33,219 nt of DNA, taken from NCBI GenBank assembly GCA_015066815.1, contig SVNR01000031.1, forward strand, positions 1 through 33,219, written 5' to 3'. How positions within the stretch are numbered: position 1 is the first letter of the stretch; each line of letters opens with the position of its first letter. Positions 7,904-16,557 of the stretch are shown one piece after another. The DNA comes from Ruminococcus sp. (lineage in GTDB: Bacteria; Bacillota; Clostridia; Oscillospirales; Ruminococcaceae). Made by a program: the position numbers and the translations under genes. The notes beneath the pieces were generated by a model. The model saw only the letters and a program-made list of their open reading frames with translations. It made no database searches and was not told the DNA's origin.

Positions 7904-7942
7904 TCAGCATTTTTTTCTTTAACTATACGGTGAGATTGCTCC

Positions 7943-8416
7943 TTAAAACTTTTCGTTTCTTCTCTGCTTTCTCAGCACTGATCTCTTGCGTGCTGCTTCC
8001 CATTCTTCCTTTTCCTCGTCTGTTTCTGTTATCAGTCCGGGAACCTCTGCAGGGCGTTCGTTTTCATCGAGTGCCACCATCACAAGATATGCAGTGTTTA
8101 TAAGCTTTCTGCTTCCATCAAGCTCCTCAACGTAGGTTTTTGTACATACCTCCATCGATGTTCTTCCGACATAGGTGACATATCCGCAGATAAGCACGGT
8201 ATCATTAGGATACGCAGGAGCCTGAAAAGAAAGCGTATCCACAACAGCTGTTGTTACATTTTTTCCTGCATGTCTTCTTGCAACAACAGCTGCAACTATA
8301 TCTATCCACTCCATCAGCTGACCGCCGAAAAGTCTGTTATAACCGTTTATATTTGCCTGAGTAAGAACGTGTACCTGTTCTGCGTATGAATCCTTTACTC
8401 TTTTTTGAATCTTCAT
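7943..8416 (-). CDS. Acyl-CoA thioesterase, hotdog fold (YciA/BFIT-like)
   Basis: A 157-residue single hotdog-domain protein of the acyl-CoA hydrolase family, which cleaves acyl-CoA to free acid and CoA. The characteristic stretch is NRLFGGQLMEWIDIVAAVVA (27-46), with the active-site-type Asp at 39, followed by the conserved strand VVDTLSFQAPAYPNDTV. The charged C-terminal tail (EEKEEWEAARKRSVLRKQRR) probably forms a helix. The start at 8416 follows a strong site (GGAGGT). It stands alone, convergent with the ABC permease gene (40-base gap) and downstream of the flavodiiron gene, with a hairpin between. The physiological acyl chain cannot be read from sequence. Confidence 0.85.
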   Translation of the reverse strand: MKIQKRVKDSYAEQVHVLTQANINGYNRLFGGQLMEWIDIVAAVVARRHAGKNVTTAVVDTLSFQAPAYPNDTVLICGYVTYVGRTSMEVCTKTYVEELDGSRKLINTAYLVMVALDENERPAEVPGLITETDEEKEEWEAARKRSVLRKQRRNEKF

Positions 8417-8491
8417 ATTATATTACCTCCATTTGTTTTTCCGAACGTATATCTTAATACTATAAAGTCTATTCTTCCCTCAGAATACTCA

Positions 8492-8527
8492 AATAACCCG
8501 AGAAAAATCCCGGGTTATTTTTTTATT
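8492..8527. terminator. Terminator between flavodiiron and thioesterase genes
   Basis: A perfect 9-bp stem (AATAACCCG at 8492-8500, CGGGTTATT at 8511-8519) with a 10-base loop begins directly after the flavodiiron stop. The T-run is best on the plus strand (8518-8524); on the minus strand only short T's lie in and after the stem. Placement says it ends the flavodiiron transcript; bidirectional use is possible. Confidence 0.5.
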
Positions 8528-9848
8528 ATTCTTCTACCAGAACAAGCTTATCTATCTTTACCTTGCAAAGAGGACATACTGCTTCTTCCCCGTCAGGAAC
8601 TTCAAAAACCTCACCGCATACAAGACACTTATACTTTTTGACGTCACTGCCTTTTTCTGCTTCTGTATTCTGAACGCCTGCACTGCTGTCTTTTTCCGAG
8701 CAAAGCTCATCAGCAAGTGCATCAAGCTGTTTTTCATTTTCTTCGTTCACAGCCGATAAGATCCTTACGTTCTCATTGCAGAAAACAAGGTTTTTGCTTT
8801 TTTCGAGCATTTCCTTCATAACCTTTGCCGCAAGCGGTGCCCAGCTTCCGTTTTCAATAAAGCCTACTGTACGATTGCTGAAGTTACGCTCTGTCAGGTG
8901 ATTTATAAACTCACTCATAAAAGGAAATATCCCGGCGTTATATGTGGTAGTTGCAAGAACAAGCTTACTATAACGGAAAGCGTCCTCTACAGCCTCTGCC
9001 ATATCACAGCGTGCAAGATCGTTGAGAACTACCTTGGAGCAGCCCTTTTCGTTAAGCTTCTCAGCAAGCTTTAAAGCTGCTTTTTTTGTATTTCCGTAAA
9101 CAGAGGTATATGCGATAACCACGCCTTCTTCTTCCGGCTGATAGCTTGACCATGTGTTGTAAAGATCTATATAGTATCCGAGGTTTTCTTTCAGTACAGG
9201 TCCATGAAGCGGACAGATCATCTGTATATCGAGAGCTGAAGCTTTTTTCAGCAGGCTCTGTACCTGTGCTCCGTACTTCCCTACAATTCCGATATAGTAT
9301 CTTCTTGCTTCGCACGCCCAATCCTCATCAGCATCAAGTGCACCGAACTTTCCGAAGCCATCTGCTGAGAACAGAACCTTATCCTTCGCATCATAGGATA
9401 CCATAACTTCAGGCCAGTGTACCATAGGTGCCGCAATAAACTTAAGAGTGTGGTTACCAAGAGAAAGCTCATCACCCTCACCTGCTACTATGCGTCTGTC
9501 TGCAAAATCATCTCCGAAAAAGTTCTTCATCATTGTGAAGGCTTTTGATGATGAAACTATACAGGCATCAGGATATGCTTCCATAAAAGTTCTGATATTT
9601 GCCGAATGATCAGGCTCCATATGATGAACTATCAGATAATCAGGCTTTCTTTCGCCAAGAGTATCTGAAATATTCTGAAGCCACTGATGAGTAAATGCAG
9701 CGTCAACAGTATCCATAACGGCAATTTTTTCATCAATAATAACATATGAGTTATATGCCATACCATTCGGAACAATATACTGTCCTTCAAACAGATCGAT
9801 ATTATGATCGTTTACACCTATATACTTTATATCGTTTGTTATAATCAT
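8526..9848 (-). CDS. A-type flavoprotein (flavodiiron protein) with rubredoxin-like tail
   Basis: 440 residues. Flavodiiron proteins reduce O2 to water or NO to N2O in the cytoplasm of anaerobes. The N-terminal metallo-beta-lactamase domain keeps the diiron ligands: H76-x-E78-x-D80-H81, H144 (in MVHWPE), D163 (in FSADGFG) and H215 (in CPLHGP). A flavodoxin domain follows from about 243, with the FMN phosphate loop TSVYGNT (248-254). The tail (404-440) adds a rubredoxin-like CLVCGEVF...CPLCKV site that could hand electrons to the FMN. The linker between (about 382-403) is acidic and low-complexity. It is the second gene after the MTH1175-like protein, 11 bases apart, with AAAGGAG in the gap, so the two are probably cotranscribed. 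Confidence 0.93.
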   Translation of the reverse strand: MIITNDIKYIGVNDHNIDLFEGQYIVPNGMAYNSYVIIDEKIAVMDTVDAAFTHQWLQNISDTLGERKPDYLIVHHMEPDHSANIRTFMEAYPDACIVSSSKAFTMMKNFFGDDFADRRIVAGEGDELSLGNHTLKFIAAPMVHWPEVMVSYDAKDKVLFSADGFGKFGALDADEDWACEARRYYIGIVGKYGAQVQSLLKKASALDIQMICPLHGPVLKENLGYYIDLYNTWSSYQPEEEGVVIAYTSVYGNTKKAALKLAEKLNEKGCSKVVLNDLARCDMAEAVEDAFRYSKLVLATTTYNAGIFPFMSEFINHLTERNFSNRTVGFIENGSWAPLAAKVMKEMLEKSKNLVFCNENVRILSAVNEENEKQLDALADELCSEKDSSAGVQNTEAEKGSDVKKYKCLVCGEVFEVPDGEEAVCPLCKVKIDKLVLVEE

Positions 9849-9859
9849 CTGGTTCTCCT

Positions 9860-10255
9860 TTAATGACAGCTATGACTTCCGCAACCGTGTGAACCGCAGC
9901 TGTGACCACTTCCGCTATGTTCATGATGACTGCATCTGACTTCCGGGTTAAAAGAAAGATTTCCTGATATAAGAGCGTTTACAGCATCGTCTGCAAGTCC
10001 GGCTGCTCCGCCATAAAGTCTGATACCGGCTTCTTCAAGAGCCATACGGGCACCTCCGCCTATACCTCCGCATATAAGCGTATCAACACCCTGGGCTTTA
10101 AGAAATCCTGCCAGTGCACCATGTCCGCTTCCCATTGTTGAAACAATCTCTGAGTTTGTTATTTTTCCATCGGTTATATCAAATATTTTAAAATACTCTG
10201 TATGACCAAAGTGCTGAAAAATCATTCCGTTTTCATATGTTACTGCTACTTTCAA
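9860..10255 (-). CDS. MTH1175/NifX-NifB-like iron-molybdenum cofactor domain protein
   Basis: About 131 residues. It carries the dinitrogenase iron-molybdenum cofactor-binding fold: KVAVTYENGMIFQHFGHTEY at the start, then GSGHGALAGFL and the glycine-rich CGGIGGGAR. Family members are small proteins linked to Fe-S or metal cofactor handling; most have no proven role. The start chosen is TTG 10255, since GGAAGAG lies well spaced upstream and homologues begin at this MKVAVTYENG; ATG 10279 would add eight residues without a good site. The tail (about 112-131) is a His/Cys-rich stretch (HHEHSGSGHSCGSHGCGSHS) likely to bind metal. No nitrogenase genes are nearby. It is probably cotranscribed with the flavodiiron gene. 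Confidence 0.85.
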   Translation of the reverse strand: MKVAVTYENGMIFQHFGHTEYFKIFDITDGKITNSEIVSTMGSGHGALAGFLKAQGVDTLICGGIGGGARMALEEAGIRLYGGAAGLADDAVNALISGNLSFNPEVRCSHHEHSGSGHSCGSHGCGSHSCH

Positions 10256-10320
10256 AAAAAACTCTTCCTCTCTCTTCATATATCCCGCAAGCTATGTAAT
10301 TTTCTATAATTGATTTTTTT

Positions 10321-10402
10321 CCTTGCAAATATGCTGACTGCGAAAGCTTCGGGCATATCTGATAACAGTAAACGAAAAAAATTTTTTTATTTACTATTAT
10401 CT
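10321..10402 (+). repeat. Modular palindromic repeat, spacer module plus type-B hairpin
   Basis: CCTTGCAAATATG opens the spacer module, GCTTCGGGCATATC follows at about 10347, then the hairpin GATAACAGTAAACG plus A-run (10361-10381) pairs with the T-run plus TTTACTATTATC (to 10401). The same modules occur at 20644-20725 and 26792-26835 in inverse orientation. This copy is diverged and lacks the type-A hairpin. Confidence 0.5.
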
Positions 10403-10485
10403 GTAAAAATGTCGCTTAACGCTTGTAAATAAATTATAATATTTTTTTTAACAAAAGTCAATGATTATAATTTTCCAAAAACAAC

Positions 10486-10517
10486 AATCCTGTCCCCATA
10501 TACACAGGAACAGGATT
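10486..10517 (-). terminator. Terminator of the glycogen operon
   Basis: AATCCTGT (10486-10493) pairs with ACAGGATT (10510-10517), extended by two more pairs past a mismatch. Read on the minus strand it is followed by GTTGTTTTTGG. It lies 17 bases after the glgA stop. Confidence 0.65.
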
Positions 10518-10533
10518 CTTTAAGTTGTTTTTT

Positions 10534-11958
10534 TTATTGATGATTTGCCAGCTCTTTGTAAAGAGCGATATATTTTTCAGAAGAAACACTCCATCCAAAA
10601 TCACACTTCATCGCTGAAATAACAAGTTTTCTCCACGCCTTCTTATCATTGTAGAGTTCCTTTGCTCTCATACATGCATCAAGCATATCGTGAGCATTGT
10701 ATGTTTTGAATGTAAATCCGTTTCCGCCTTCTCCGCCGCAGTCTGTCACAGAATCTCTGAGACCGCCTGTTTCACGTACTATCGGTATAGTTCCATATCT
10801 CATAGATATCATCTGAGCAAGTCCGCATGGCTCATTCTGAGACGGCATAAGGAACATATCTGCACCGGCATATATCTTTCTTGCTATCTCCGGAACAAAT
10901 CCCAGAGTAACGCTTACTCTGTCAGGATATCTGAAGGACATTTCTCTGAAGAAGTCCTCGTAAATCTTCTCGCCGCTTCCGATAACAGCAAACTTGAAGC
11001 CTTTTAAAACCATTTCTTCAAGTATATACTTTACAAGGTCAAGACCCTTGTGAGCTACAAATCGTGTAACTATACCCACAACAGGCTCATCGCCCTCCTG
11101 AAGACCAAGATCTGCAAGAAGCTTTTCCTTACACGCCTTCTTGCCCTTTGACGGAGCGCCTGCCTTGAAGTTTGCAGGTATGAGCGGATCTGTTTCCGGA
11201 TCATAGACTGTTGTATCTATACCATTCAGAATGCCTGAAAGCTTATACTGCTTGTTTATGAGTATTCTGTCAAGACCGTATGCATACCATGGATCGAGTA
11301 TTTCCCAGGCATAGCTCGGACTTACTGTAGTGATCTTGTCAGCAGCTTCAAAAGCACCCTTCATCATATTTATGCAGTCATCATACATAAGCATATCCGT
11401 ATGATACATAGGAATGCCCATGATCTCGTTTACTACTTCCACTCCGTATTTACCCTGATACTGAATGTTGTGTATAGTAAATATATTTTTTATATCTTCA
11501 AACCCCTGCTGATACTTATAGAGAATCTGATAATATACTGATATAAGTGCCGTCTGCCAGTCGTTTGCATGGATTATATCAGGTTTAAAATCAATATATC
11601 TCAGCATTTCGAGGACTGCTCTTGAGAAAAATGTAAATCTTTCGCAATCGTCATAGAAGCCGTACATTCCGTCTCTTCCGAAATAATACTCGTTGTCTAT
11701 AAAATAGTATGTCACTCCGTTGCATATAGTTGTGAGTATTCCGCAATACTGCTTTCTCCATGCAACATCAACAGTTATACTCGTAAGAGGAGTCATACCT
11801 GCTCTGTGCTGAGGACTTATACTCTTATAAAGAGGTACAACTACACGGCAATCATGTCCTTTTTTATTGATCGCTGCCGGAAGAGAACCGGCTACGTCGG
11901 CCAGTCCTCCCGATGCCGCAAACGGCATAGCTTCACTTGCTACATATAAAATATTCAT
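10534..11958 (-). CDS. glgA: Glycogen synthase (ADP-glucose, GT5)
   Basis: 474 residues, the normal length for bacterial GlgA. It transfers glucose from ADP-glucose to the growing alpha-1,4-glucan. The N-terminus MNILYVASEAMPFAASGGLA aligns with the GT5 start, and the C-terminal domain has EPCGLAQM, whose Glu (about 376) matches the catalytic Glu of the family. Where E. coli GlgA has Lys15 in KTGGL, this protein has Ala15 (ASGGL); I believe this variant recurs in clostridial GlgA proteins, so the enzyme is probably still active. Last gene of the glgB-glgC-glgD-glgA operon, 57 bases after glgD, with AAGGGAG upstream and a terminator downstream. Confidence 0.95.
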   Translation of the reverse strand: MNILYVASEAMPFAASGGLADVAGSLPAAINKKGHDCRVVVPLYKSISPQHRAGMTPLTSITVDVAWRKQYCGILTTICNGVTYYFIDNEYYFGRDGMYGFYDDCERFTFFSRAVLEMLRYIDFKPDIIHANDWQTALISVYYQILYKYQQGFEDIKNIFTIHNIQYQGKYGVEVVNEIMGIPMYHTDMLMYDDCINMMKGAFEAADKITTVSPSYAWEILDPWYAYGLDRILINKQYKLSGILNGIDTTVYDPETDPLIPANFKAGAPSKGKKACKEKLLADLGLQEGDEPVVGIVTRFVAHKGLDLVKYILEEMVLKGFKFAVIGSGEKIYEDFFREMSFRYPDRVSVTLGFVPEIARKIYAGADMFLMPSQNEPCGLAQMISMRYGTIPIVRETGGLRDSVTDCGGEGGNGFTFKTYNAHDMLDACMRAKELYNDKKAWRKLVISAMKCDFGWSVSSEKYIALYKELANHQ

Positions 11959-12015
11959 ATATTTTTCTTCAACTCCCTTGCTGCTAACTCCCTTATTGTC
12001 ATATGTTATTCAGGA

Positions 12016-13152
12016 TCAGTCATCTTCGATTTTCTGATTCTTCTTGATGAACAGAGCATTCTTTGTTGAAGCTGTGAGGAGCTTGTTTTTACCGATCTTA
12101 ACGTTCTTGTCGGTAATAACAGCGTGAAGCTCTGCGTCATCTCCTACGATAGTGTTCTGCATAAGAATACAGTTCTTTACTACTGCACCCTTTCCTACTT
12201 TTACTCCTCGGAAAAGTACAGAGTTTACTACTTCGCCTTCTATAACACATCCATCAGCGATAAGTGAATTTTTAACACTGGAGCCTGTTTCATACTTTGC
12301 AGGTCCTGAATCCTTTACCTTTGTGTAGATAGGTGTTGAGTTGAGGAACATGTTCTGCATGTTTTCAGGATTGAGAAGGTTCATGTTCGCATTGTAGTAG
12401 GACATTATATCCTCAATCTTTTCATAATATCCCTTGTGCTCATATCCGCATATCTTGTAGTTTGCCTTATTCTGCTGAAGCACCTGCTTGTCAAAGCTTG
12501 CAAATCCTTCAGGAGCATATCTGCTTACTATCTTTTCGAGAATCTTTCTCTCGATAACAAACATGTTGAGAGATCTGTTTGCTTCTCCAAGAATATCGGG
12601 ATTTATGGTAGCGCTTATTATTCTCTTCTCGTCATTTACCTCAAGTATAGTAGAAGCTCTTGAACCAACACCTGCGTTTGTAAAGTTATGCTTAGCATAA
12701 ACAACAGTAATATCTGCCTGATTCTTTTTATGCTCTCTTATAACCTGTCGGAAATCTATTGTTGTTACAACGTCACAGTCAGCCATTACAACATACTCAG
12801 CATCTGAGTTCTGTATATAAGGGAGAACTCCCTCAAGAGCTTCGATACGTCCTCTGTAAAGACCGCTCTTATGATGGCTGAAAGGAGGAAGAAGATGAAG
12901 ACCGCCGTTTTTGGTTGCAAGATCCCATTCTCTTCCCGAACCTATATGGTCGAGCAGTGACTGATAGTTTGACTTTGTTATAACACCTACTTCGGGAATA
13001 CCGGAGTTAGTCATGTTTGAAAGCGGAAAATCTATAAGTCTGTATCTTCCGCCGAACAAAATAGAACCCATTGTTCTTACCTGAGTAAGTTCAGAAACTG
13101 ACTCATCATGCATGTTGGCAAAAATAATTCCTAATATATTATTATAAATCAT
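12016..13152 (-). CDS. glgD: Glucose-1-phosphate adenylyltransferase, GlgD subunit
   Basis: 378 residues, the second, regulatory-type subunit of ADP-glucose pyrophosphorylase found in Firmicutes. It keeps the fold signature FGGRYRLIDFPLSNMTNSGI but lacks the nucleotide-binding GGQGSRL loop of GlgC: the matching segment is IIFANMHDESVSEL. That is the usual GlgD pattern and explains why GlgD alone is poorly active. The C-terminal half is a left-handed beta-helix with hexapeptide-like repeats (SLIADGCVIEGEV, GAVVKNCIL). In Bacillus-type systems GlgC-GlgD heteromers are more active than GlgC alone. The gene lies 21 bases after glgC with the site AAGGGGG. Confidence 0.93.
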   Translation of the reverse strand: MIYNNILGIIFANMHDESVSELTQVRTMGSILFGGRYRLIDFPLSNMTNSGIPEVGVITKSNYQSLLDHIGSGREWDLATKNGGLHLLPPFSHHKSGLYRGRIEALEGVLPYIQNSDAEYVVMADCDVVTTIDFRQVIREHKKNQADITVVYAKHNFTNAGVGSRASTILEVNDEKRIISATINPDILGEANRSLNMFVIERKILEKIVSRYAPEGFASFDKQVLQQNKANYKICGYEHKGYYEKIEDIMSYYNANMNLLNPENMQNMFLNSTPIYTKVKDSGPAKYETGSSVKNSLIADGCVIEGEVVNSVLFRGVKVGKGAVVKNCILMQNTIVGDDAELHAVITDKNVKIGKNKLLTASTKNALFIKKNQKIEDD

Positions 13153-13173
13153 ACGTTATATCCCCCTTAATCA

Positions 13174-14364
13174 CTAAACAACAGGTATCATCTGACCGGG
13201 AGCTACAGAAACGCCTGAAGAAATTGTCTCACCATGACCTATGACAGCGATATCCCACTTGACATCATTTCCTGTTTCATCCTTGGAAGCGCCTATTTTT
13301 ACATCCTGTTCAATAATGCTGTCTTCACCGATGATCGCATACTTTACAACCGAACCTGATTTTATGATCGCCCCCGGCATGATAACGCTGTGGTCGATAA
13401 CAACATCCTTTTCGATTGTAACACCCGAATAAACTATAGATGAGTTTATCTTACCGTTGATATTACATCCGTCACAAACAAGAGAATCCTGAATATCTGC
13501 TTCAGGTCCGATGTACTGAGGTGGAAGGCTCATATTTCTTGAATAAATCTTCCAGTCCGCATCGTAAAGATCAAGAGCTGATGAACACTCAAGAATATCC
13601 ATATTTGCTTCCCAGAGACTGTAGAGTGTACCTACGTCCTTCCAGTAGCCGTTAAATGAATATGCATACAGTCTCTCGTTGTTTTCGAGCATCGAAGGAA
13701 TAATATCCTTTCCGAAGTCCTTAGAACCGCCGCGCTGTTCATTTTCTATAAGATACTTTCTTAACTTTTCCCATGTGAATACATATATACCCATGGAAGC
13801 AAGTGTTGACTTAGGCTCCTTTGGCTTTTCGGTAAAATCAACCACACGTCCGTCACTGTCGCATGTCATAATACCGAATCTTGAAGCTTCTTCAAGTGTA
13901 ACGTTGAGAACTGCGATAGTAGCATCAGCGGAATTTTCCTTGTGATAATCCACCATCTTTGAATAATCCATTTTGTATATGTGGTCTCCGCCGAGAACAA
14001 TTATATACTCAGGAGAATATCTGTCAATAAATCTTATGTTCTGATATATAGCATTAGCTGTTCCTTCATACCATGAGCTTTCAGAAGCTGTCTGATATGG
14101 CGGAAGAATATGAACGCCTCCGCGGAGTCTGTCGAGATCCCACGGCTGACCGTTTCCTATATAGTCATTGAGTTCAAGAGGCTGGTACTGTGTAAGTACG
14201 CCTACTGTATCTATACCTGAGTTTGTACAGTTAGAAAGCGGAAAATCAATTATTCTGTACTTTCCGCCAAACGGAACTGCCGGCTTTGCCATCTTCTGTG
14301 TCAAAGCATATAATCTGCTTCCCTGGCCACCGGCGAGAAGCATTGCAATGCATTCCTTTTTCAT
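13174..14364 (-). CDS. glgC: Glucose-1-phosphate adenylyltransferase, catalytic subunit
   Basis: 396 residues. It makes ADP-glucose from ATP and glucose-1-phosphate, the committed step of glycogen synthesis. The nucleotidyltransferase domain begins [11 protein letters not shown] (8-18), with [20 protein letters not shown] next and [10 protein letters not shown] at 125-134 holding the metal-binding/catalytic Asp (127). The C-terminal beta-helix (from about 290) carries hexapeptide repeats and is where allosteric effectors act in the family. It starts 13 bases after the glgB stop with the site GGGAGG and is followed closely by glgD, so both subunits are made together. Confidence 0.95.
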   Translation of the reverse strand: MKKECIAMLLAGGQGSRLYALTQKMAKPAVPFGGKYRIIDFPLSNCTNSGIDTVGVLTQYQPLELNDYIGNGQPWDLDRLRGGVHILPPYQTASESSWYEGTANAIYQNIRFIDRYSPEYIIVLGGDHIYKMDYSKMVDYHKENSADATIAVLNVTLEEASRFGIMTCDSDGRVVDFTEKPKEPKSTLASMGIYVFTWEKLRKYLIENEQRGGSKDFGKDIIPSMLENNERLYAYSFNGYWKDVGTLYSLWEANMDILECSSALDLYDADWKIYSRNMSLPPQYIGPEADIQDSLVCDGCNINGKINSSIVYSGVTIEKDVVIDHSVIMPGAIIKSGSVVKYAIIGEDSIIEQDVKIGASKDETGNDVKWDIAVIGHGETISSGVSVAPGQMIPVV

Positions 14365-14377
14365 GATAATTTCCTCC

Positions 14378-16342
14378 CTATTTCATTGTGGATTTGCCGG
14401 TTTTGTTTTTTACCGGAATTTTTTTAGTTGTCTGTGGTTTTGTTTTTCCTGTTTCCGAATACTGCAGATAAAGAACCGATAAAGGAGGCAATGTAAGTGA
14501 AATGCTCTGATCGTATCCATGCATCTGAACATTCTGAGTCTTGTATGATTTTTCGGCAATACCGCTTCCGCCAAATGCAGTGTCATCTGAATTAAATACG
14601 AGCTTGTATTTTCCTTTTTCAGGAACGCCTATTAAATAGTGGTCTCTTTGTACAGGTACGAAATTACAGATTATTATTATTTCGTTTCCACTGTCATCAA
14701 TTCTGCGGAACGAGATTATACTCTGTTTATAATCATCGTTCGATATCCATTTGAATCCTCCCCAGGAGTTATCGTTTTCCCACATAGGAGAATTCTTGAG
14801 ATAAAACTTGTTAAGCTCACGGTTAAAATCAAGAAGCATCTTGTGTGAGGGATAATCAAGCAGCTGCCAGTCGAGCCCCTCCTGATAATTCCATTCTTTT
14901 CGCTGTCCGAATTCCTGTCCCATAAACAAAAGCTTCTTTCCGGGATGGGCCATCATATAGCACATGAAAGCTTTATAGGAACTCATCTTCTGAGCATCAT
15001 CACCGCTCATTTTTTCAAAAAGCGAACATTTGCCGTGAACTACCTCATCATGAGATATCGGAAGGACGAAGTTTTCGGAAAAGCAATAGAAGAAAGAGAA
15101 CGTAATCTTGTCGTGATTAAAAGCTCTGTATATGGGATCAAGCGACATATACAGTATCATATCGTTCATCCATCCCATATTCCACTTGTAGTTGTATCCG
15201 AGTCCTCCGATATCGGTAGGCTTTGTTACCATAGGCCATGCTGTTGATTCTTCGGCGATCATGAGTGTGTTGGGGTTGTTCTTAAAGACTGCTTCATTAA
15301 GAAGTCTGAAAAACTCTACTGCTTCGAGATTTTCTTTTCCACCGTATATATTAGGCGCCCATTCACCGTCACGTCTGTCATAATCAAGATACAGCATCGA
15401 CGCTACAGCATCAACTCTGAGACCGTCAAGGTGATACTCGTTTATCCAGTAGCATGCGTTTGAAATAAGAAATGACCTTACAGGCCCTTTTCCATAGTCA
15501 AAAACATGCGTTCCCCATGACTTGTGTTCTCTCTTTCTTGTATCCTCATACTCATAACAACAGCTTCCGTCAAACATATAGAGGCCGGATTCATCCTTTG
15601 GAAAATGAGCCGGCACCCAGTCAAGTATAACTCCGATGTTGTTTTTGTGGAAAAGATCGACCATCCTCTTAAAATCATCAGGTGTACCGTAACGTGACGT
15701 AGGAGCATAGTAGCCTGTAACCTGATAACCCCACGAGCCGTCAAACGGATGTTCCGTAAGCGGCATAAACTCAATATGTGTATACGACATATCCTTGAGA
15801 TAAGGAATTATTTCCTCGGCAAACATCGTATAACTCTTAAAAGTAGAATCGCTGTTTCTCTTCCATGAACCAAGATGAACTTCATAAATGTTTATCGGTC
15901 CTCTGTAGAGAGCTTTGTCTGATTTTTTTTCAAACCAGTTCTTATCCTGCCATTTGTAATCGGATTCATAAATTTTTGAAGCCGTTTCAGGGCGGGTCTC
16001 ATAGTGATTTGAATACGGATCAGACTTTAGTACTATTCGTCCGTCGACAGTTTTTATACTGTACTTATAGTTGTCATACTGAGAAAGTGATGAAATCTTT
16101 GCTTCCCATATTTCGTCGGATATCTTATACATACGATTGCATTCACGGTTCCATCCGTTAAATGCTCCGACAACAGAAACTTCCTGAGCATTCGGTGCCC
16201 ATACACGAAAACAATGAAGCTCATTTCCGTTTTCGTTTATTCTGTGTACTCCCATAAACTTGTATGCTTCGAAATTCTTTCCCTGCTGAAAGAGATAAAT
16301 CGGAACATCGTATGAATTGTTAAATTTTACATTATTATGCAT
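14378..16342 (-). CDS. glgB: 1,4-alpha-glucan branching enzyme (GH13)
   Basis: 654 residues. It cuts alpha-1,4-glucan chains and rejoins them as alpha-1,6 branches. It has an N-terminal CBM48 domain ([20 protein letters not shown]), then the GH13 barrel with nucleophile Asp311 (GLRVDAVAS), acid/base Glu364 (MIAEES) and the third Asp in [12 protein letters not shown]; the 53-residue spacing of the first two matches E. coli GlgB. The C-terminal beta domain ends in a basic, Lys/Thr-rich tail. ATG 16342 is chosen because GGGAGGG is 7 bases upstream; a TTG one codon earlier is too close. First gene of the glycogen operon, with its own promoter at 16370-16398. Confidence 0.95.
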   Translation of the reverse strand: MHNNVKFNNSYDVPIYLFQQGKNFEAYKFMGVHRINENGNELHCFRVWAPNAQEVSVVGAFNGWNRECNRMYKISDEIWEAKISSLSQYDNYKYSIKTVDGRIVLKSDPYSNHYETRPETASKIYESDYKWQDKNWFEKKSDKALYRGPINIYEVHLGSWKRNSDSTFKSYTMFAEEIIPYLKDMSYTHIEFMPLTEHPFDGSWGYQVTGYYAPTSRYGTPDDFKRMVDLFHKNNIGVILDWVPAHFPKDESGLYMFDGSCCYEYEDTRKREHKSWGTHVFDYGKGPVRSFLISNACYWINEYHLDGLRVDAVASMLYLDYDRRDGEWAPNIYGGKENLEAVEFFRLLNEAVFKNNPNTLMIAEESTAWPMVTKPTDIGGLGYNYKWNMGWMNDMILYMSLDPIYRAFNHDKITFSFFYCFSENFVLPISHDEVVHGKCSLFEKMSGDDAQKMSSYKAFMCYMMAHPGKKLLFMGQEFGQRKEWNYQEGLDWQLLDYPSHKMLLDFNRELNKFYLKNSPMWENDNSWGGFKWISNDDYKQSIISFRRIDDSGNEIIIICNFVPVQRDHYLIGVPEKGKYKLVFNSDDTAFGGSGIAEKSYKTQNVQMHGYDQSISLTLPPLSVLYLQYSETGKTKPQTTKKIPVKNKTGKSTMK

Positions 16343-16369
16343 CAAATCACCCTCCCATAACTATATTCT

Positions 16370-16398
16370 ATTTTAACAGAATATCAAAAATTAATCAA
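16370..16398 (-). promoter_or_regulatory. Promoter of the glgB-glgC-glgD-glgA operon
   Basis: On the minus strand TTGATT (16393-16398) and TAAAAT (16370-16375) are 17 bases apart, 28 bases before the glgB start. The remainder of 16399-16557 is A/T-rich with no gene or clear terminator seen. Confidence 0.55.
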
Positions 16399-16557
16399 GC
16401 TTTTTAATGAGTTTCCTACACTTTTGGCGAAATAACATACTCCAAAAGTAATAAATCGTGCAATTTGATGTATAAAAAATTTTCCCAAAGGTATTTAATA
16501 AATGCTATATAATATAATACGATATTTTTTTATATAAATTTTATATCTTTTTCTGTA

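Noticed and set aside
7904-7942. Possible terminator between the FtsX permease and thioesterase genes
   Set aside because: There is a T-run at about 7910-7917 but no stem of useful length before it on either strand.
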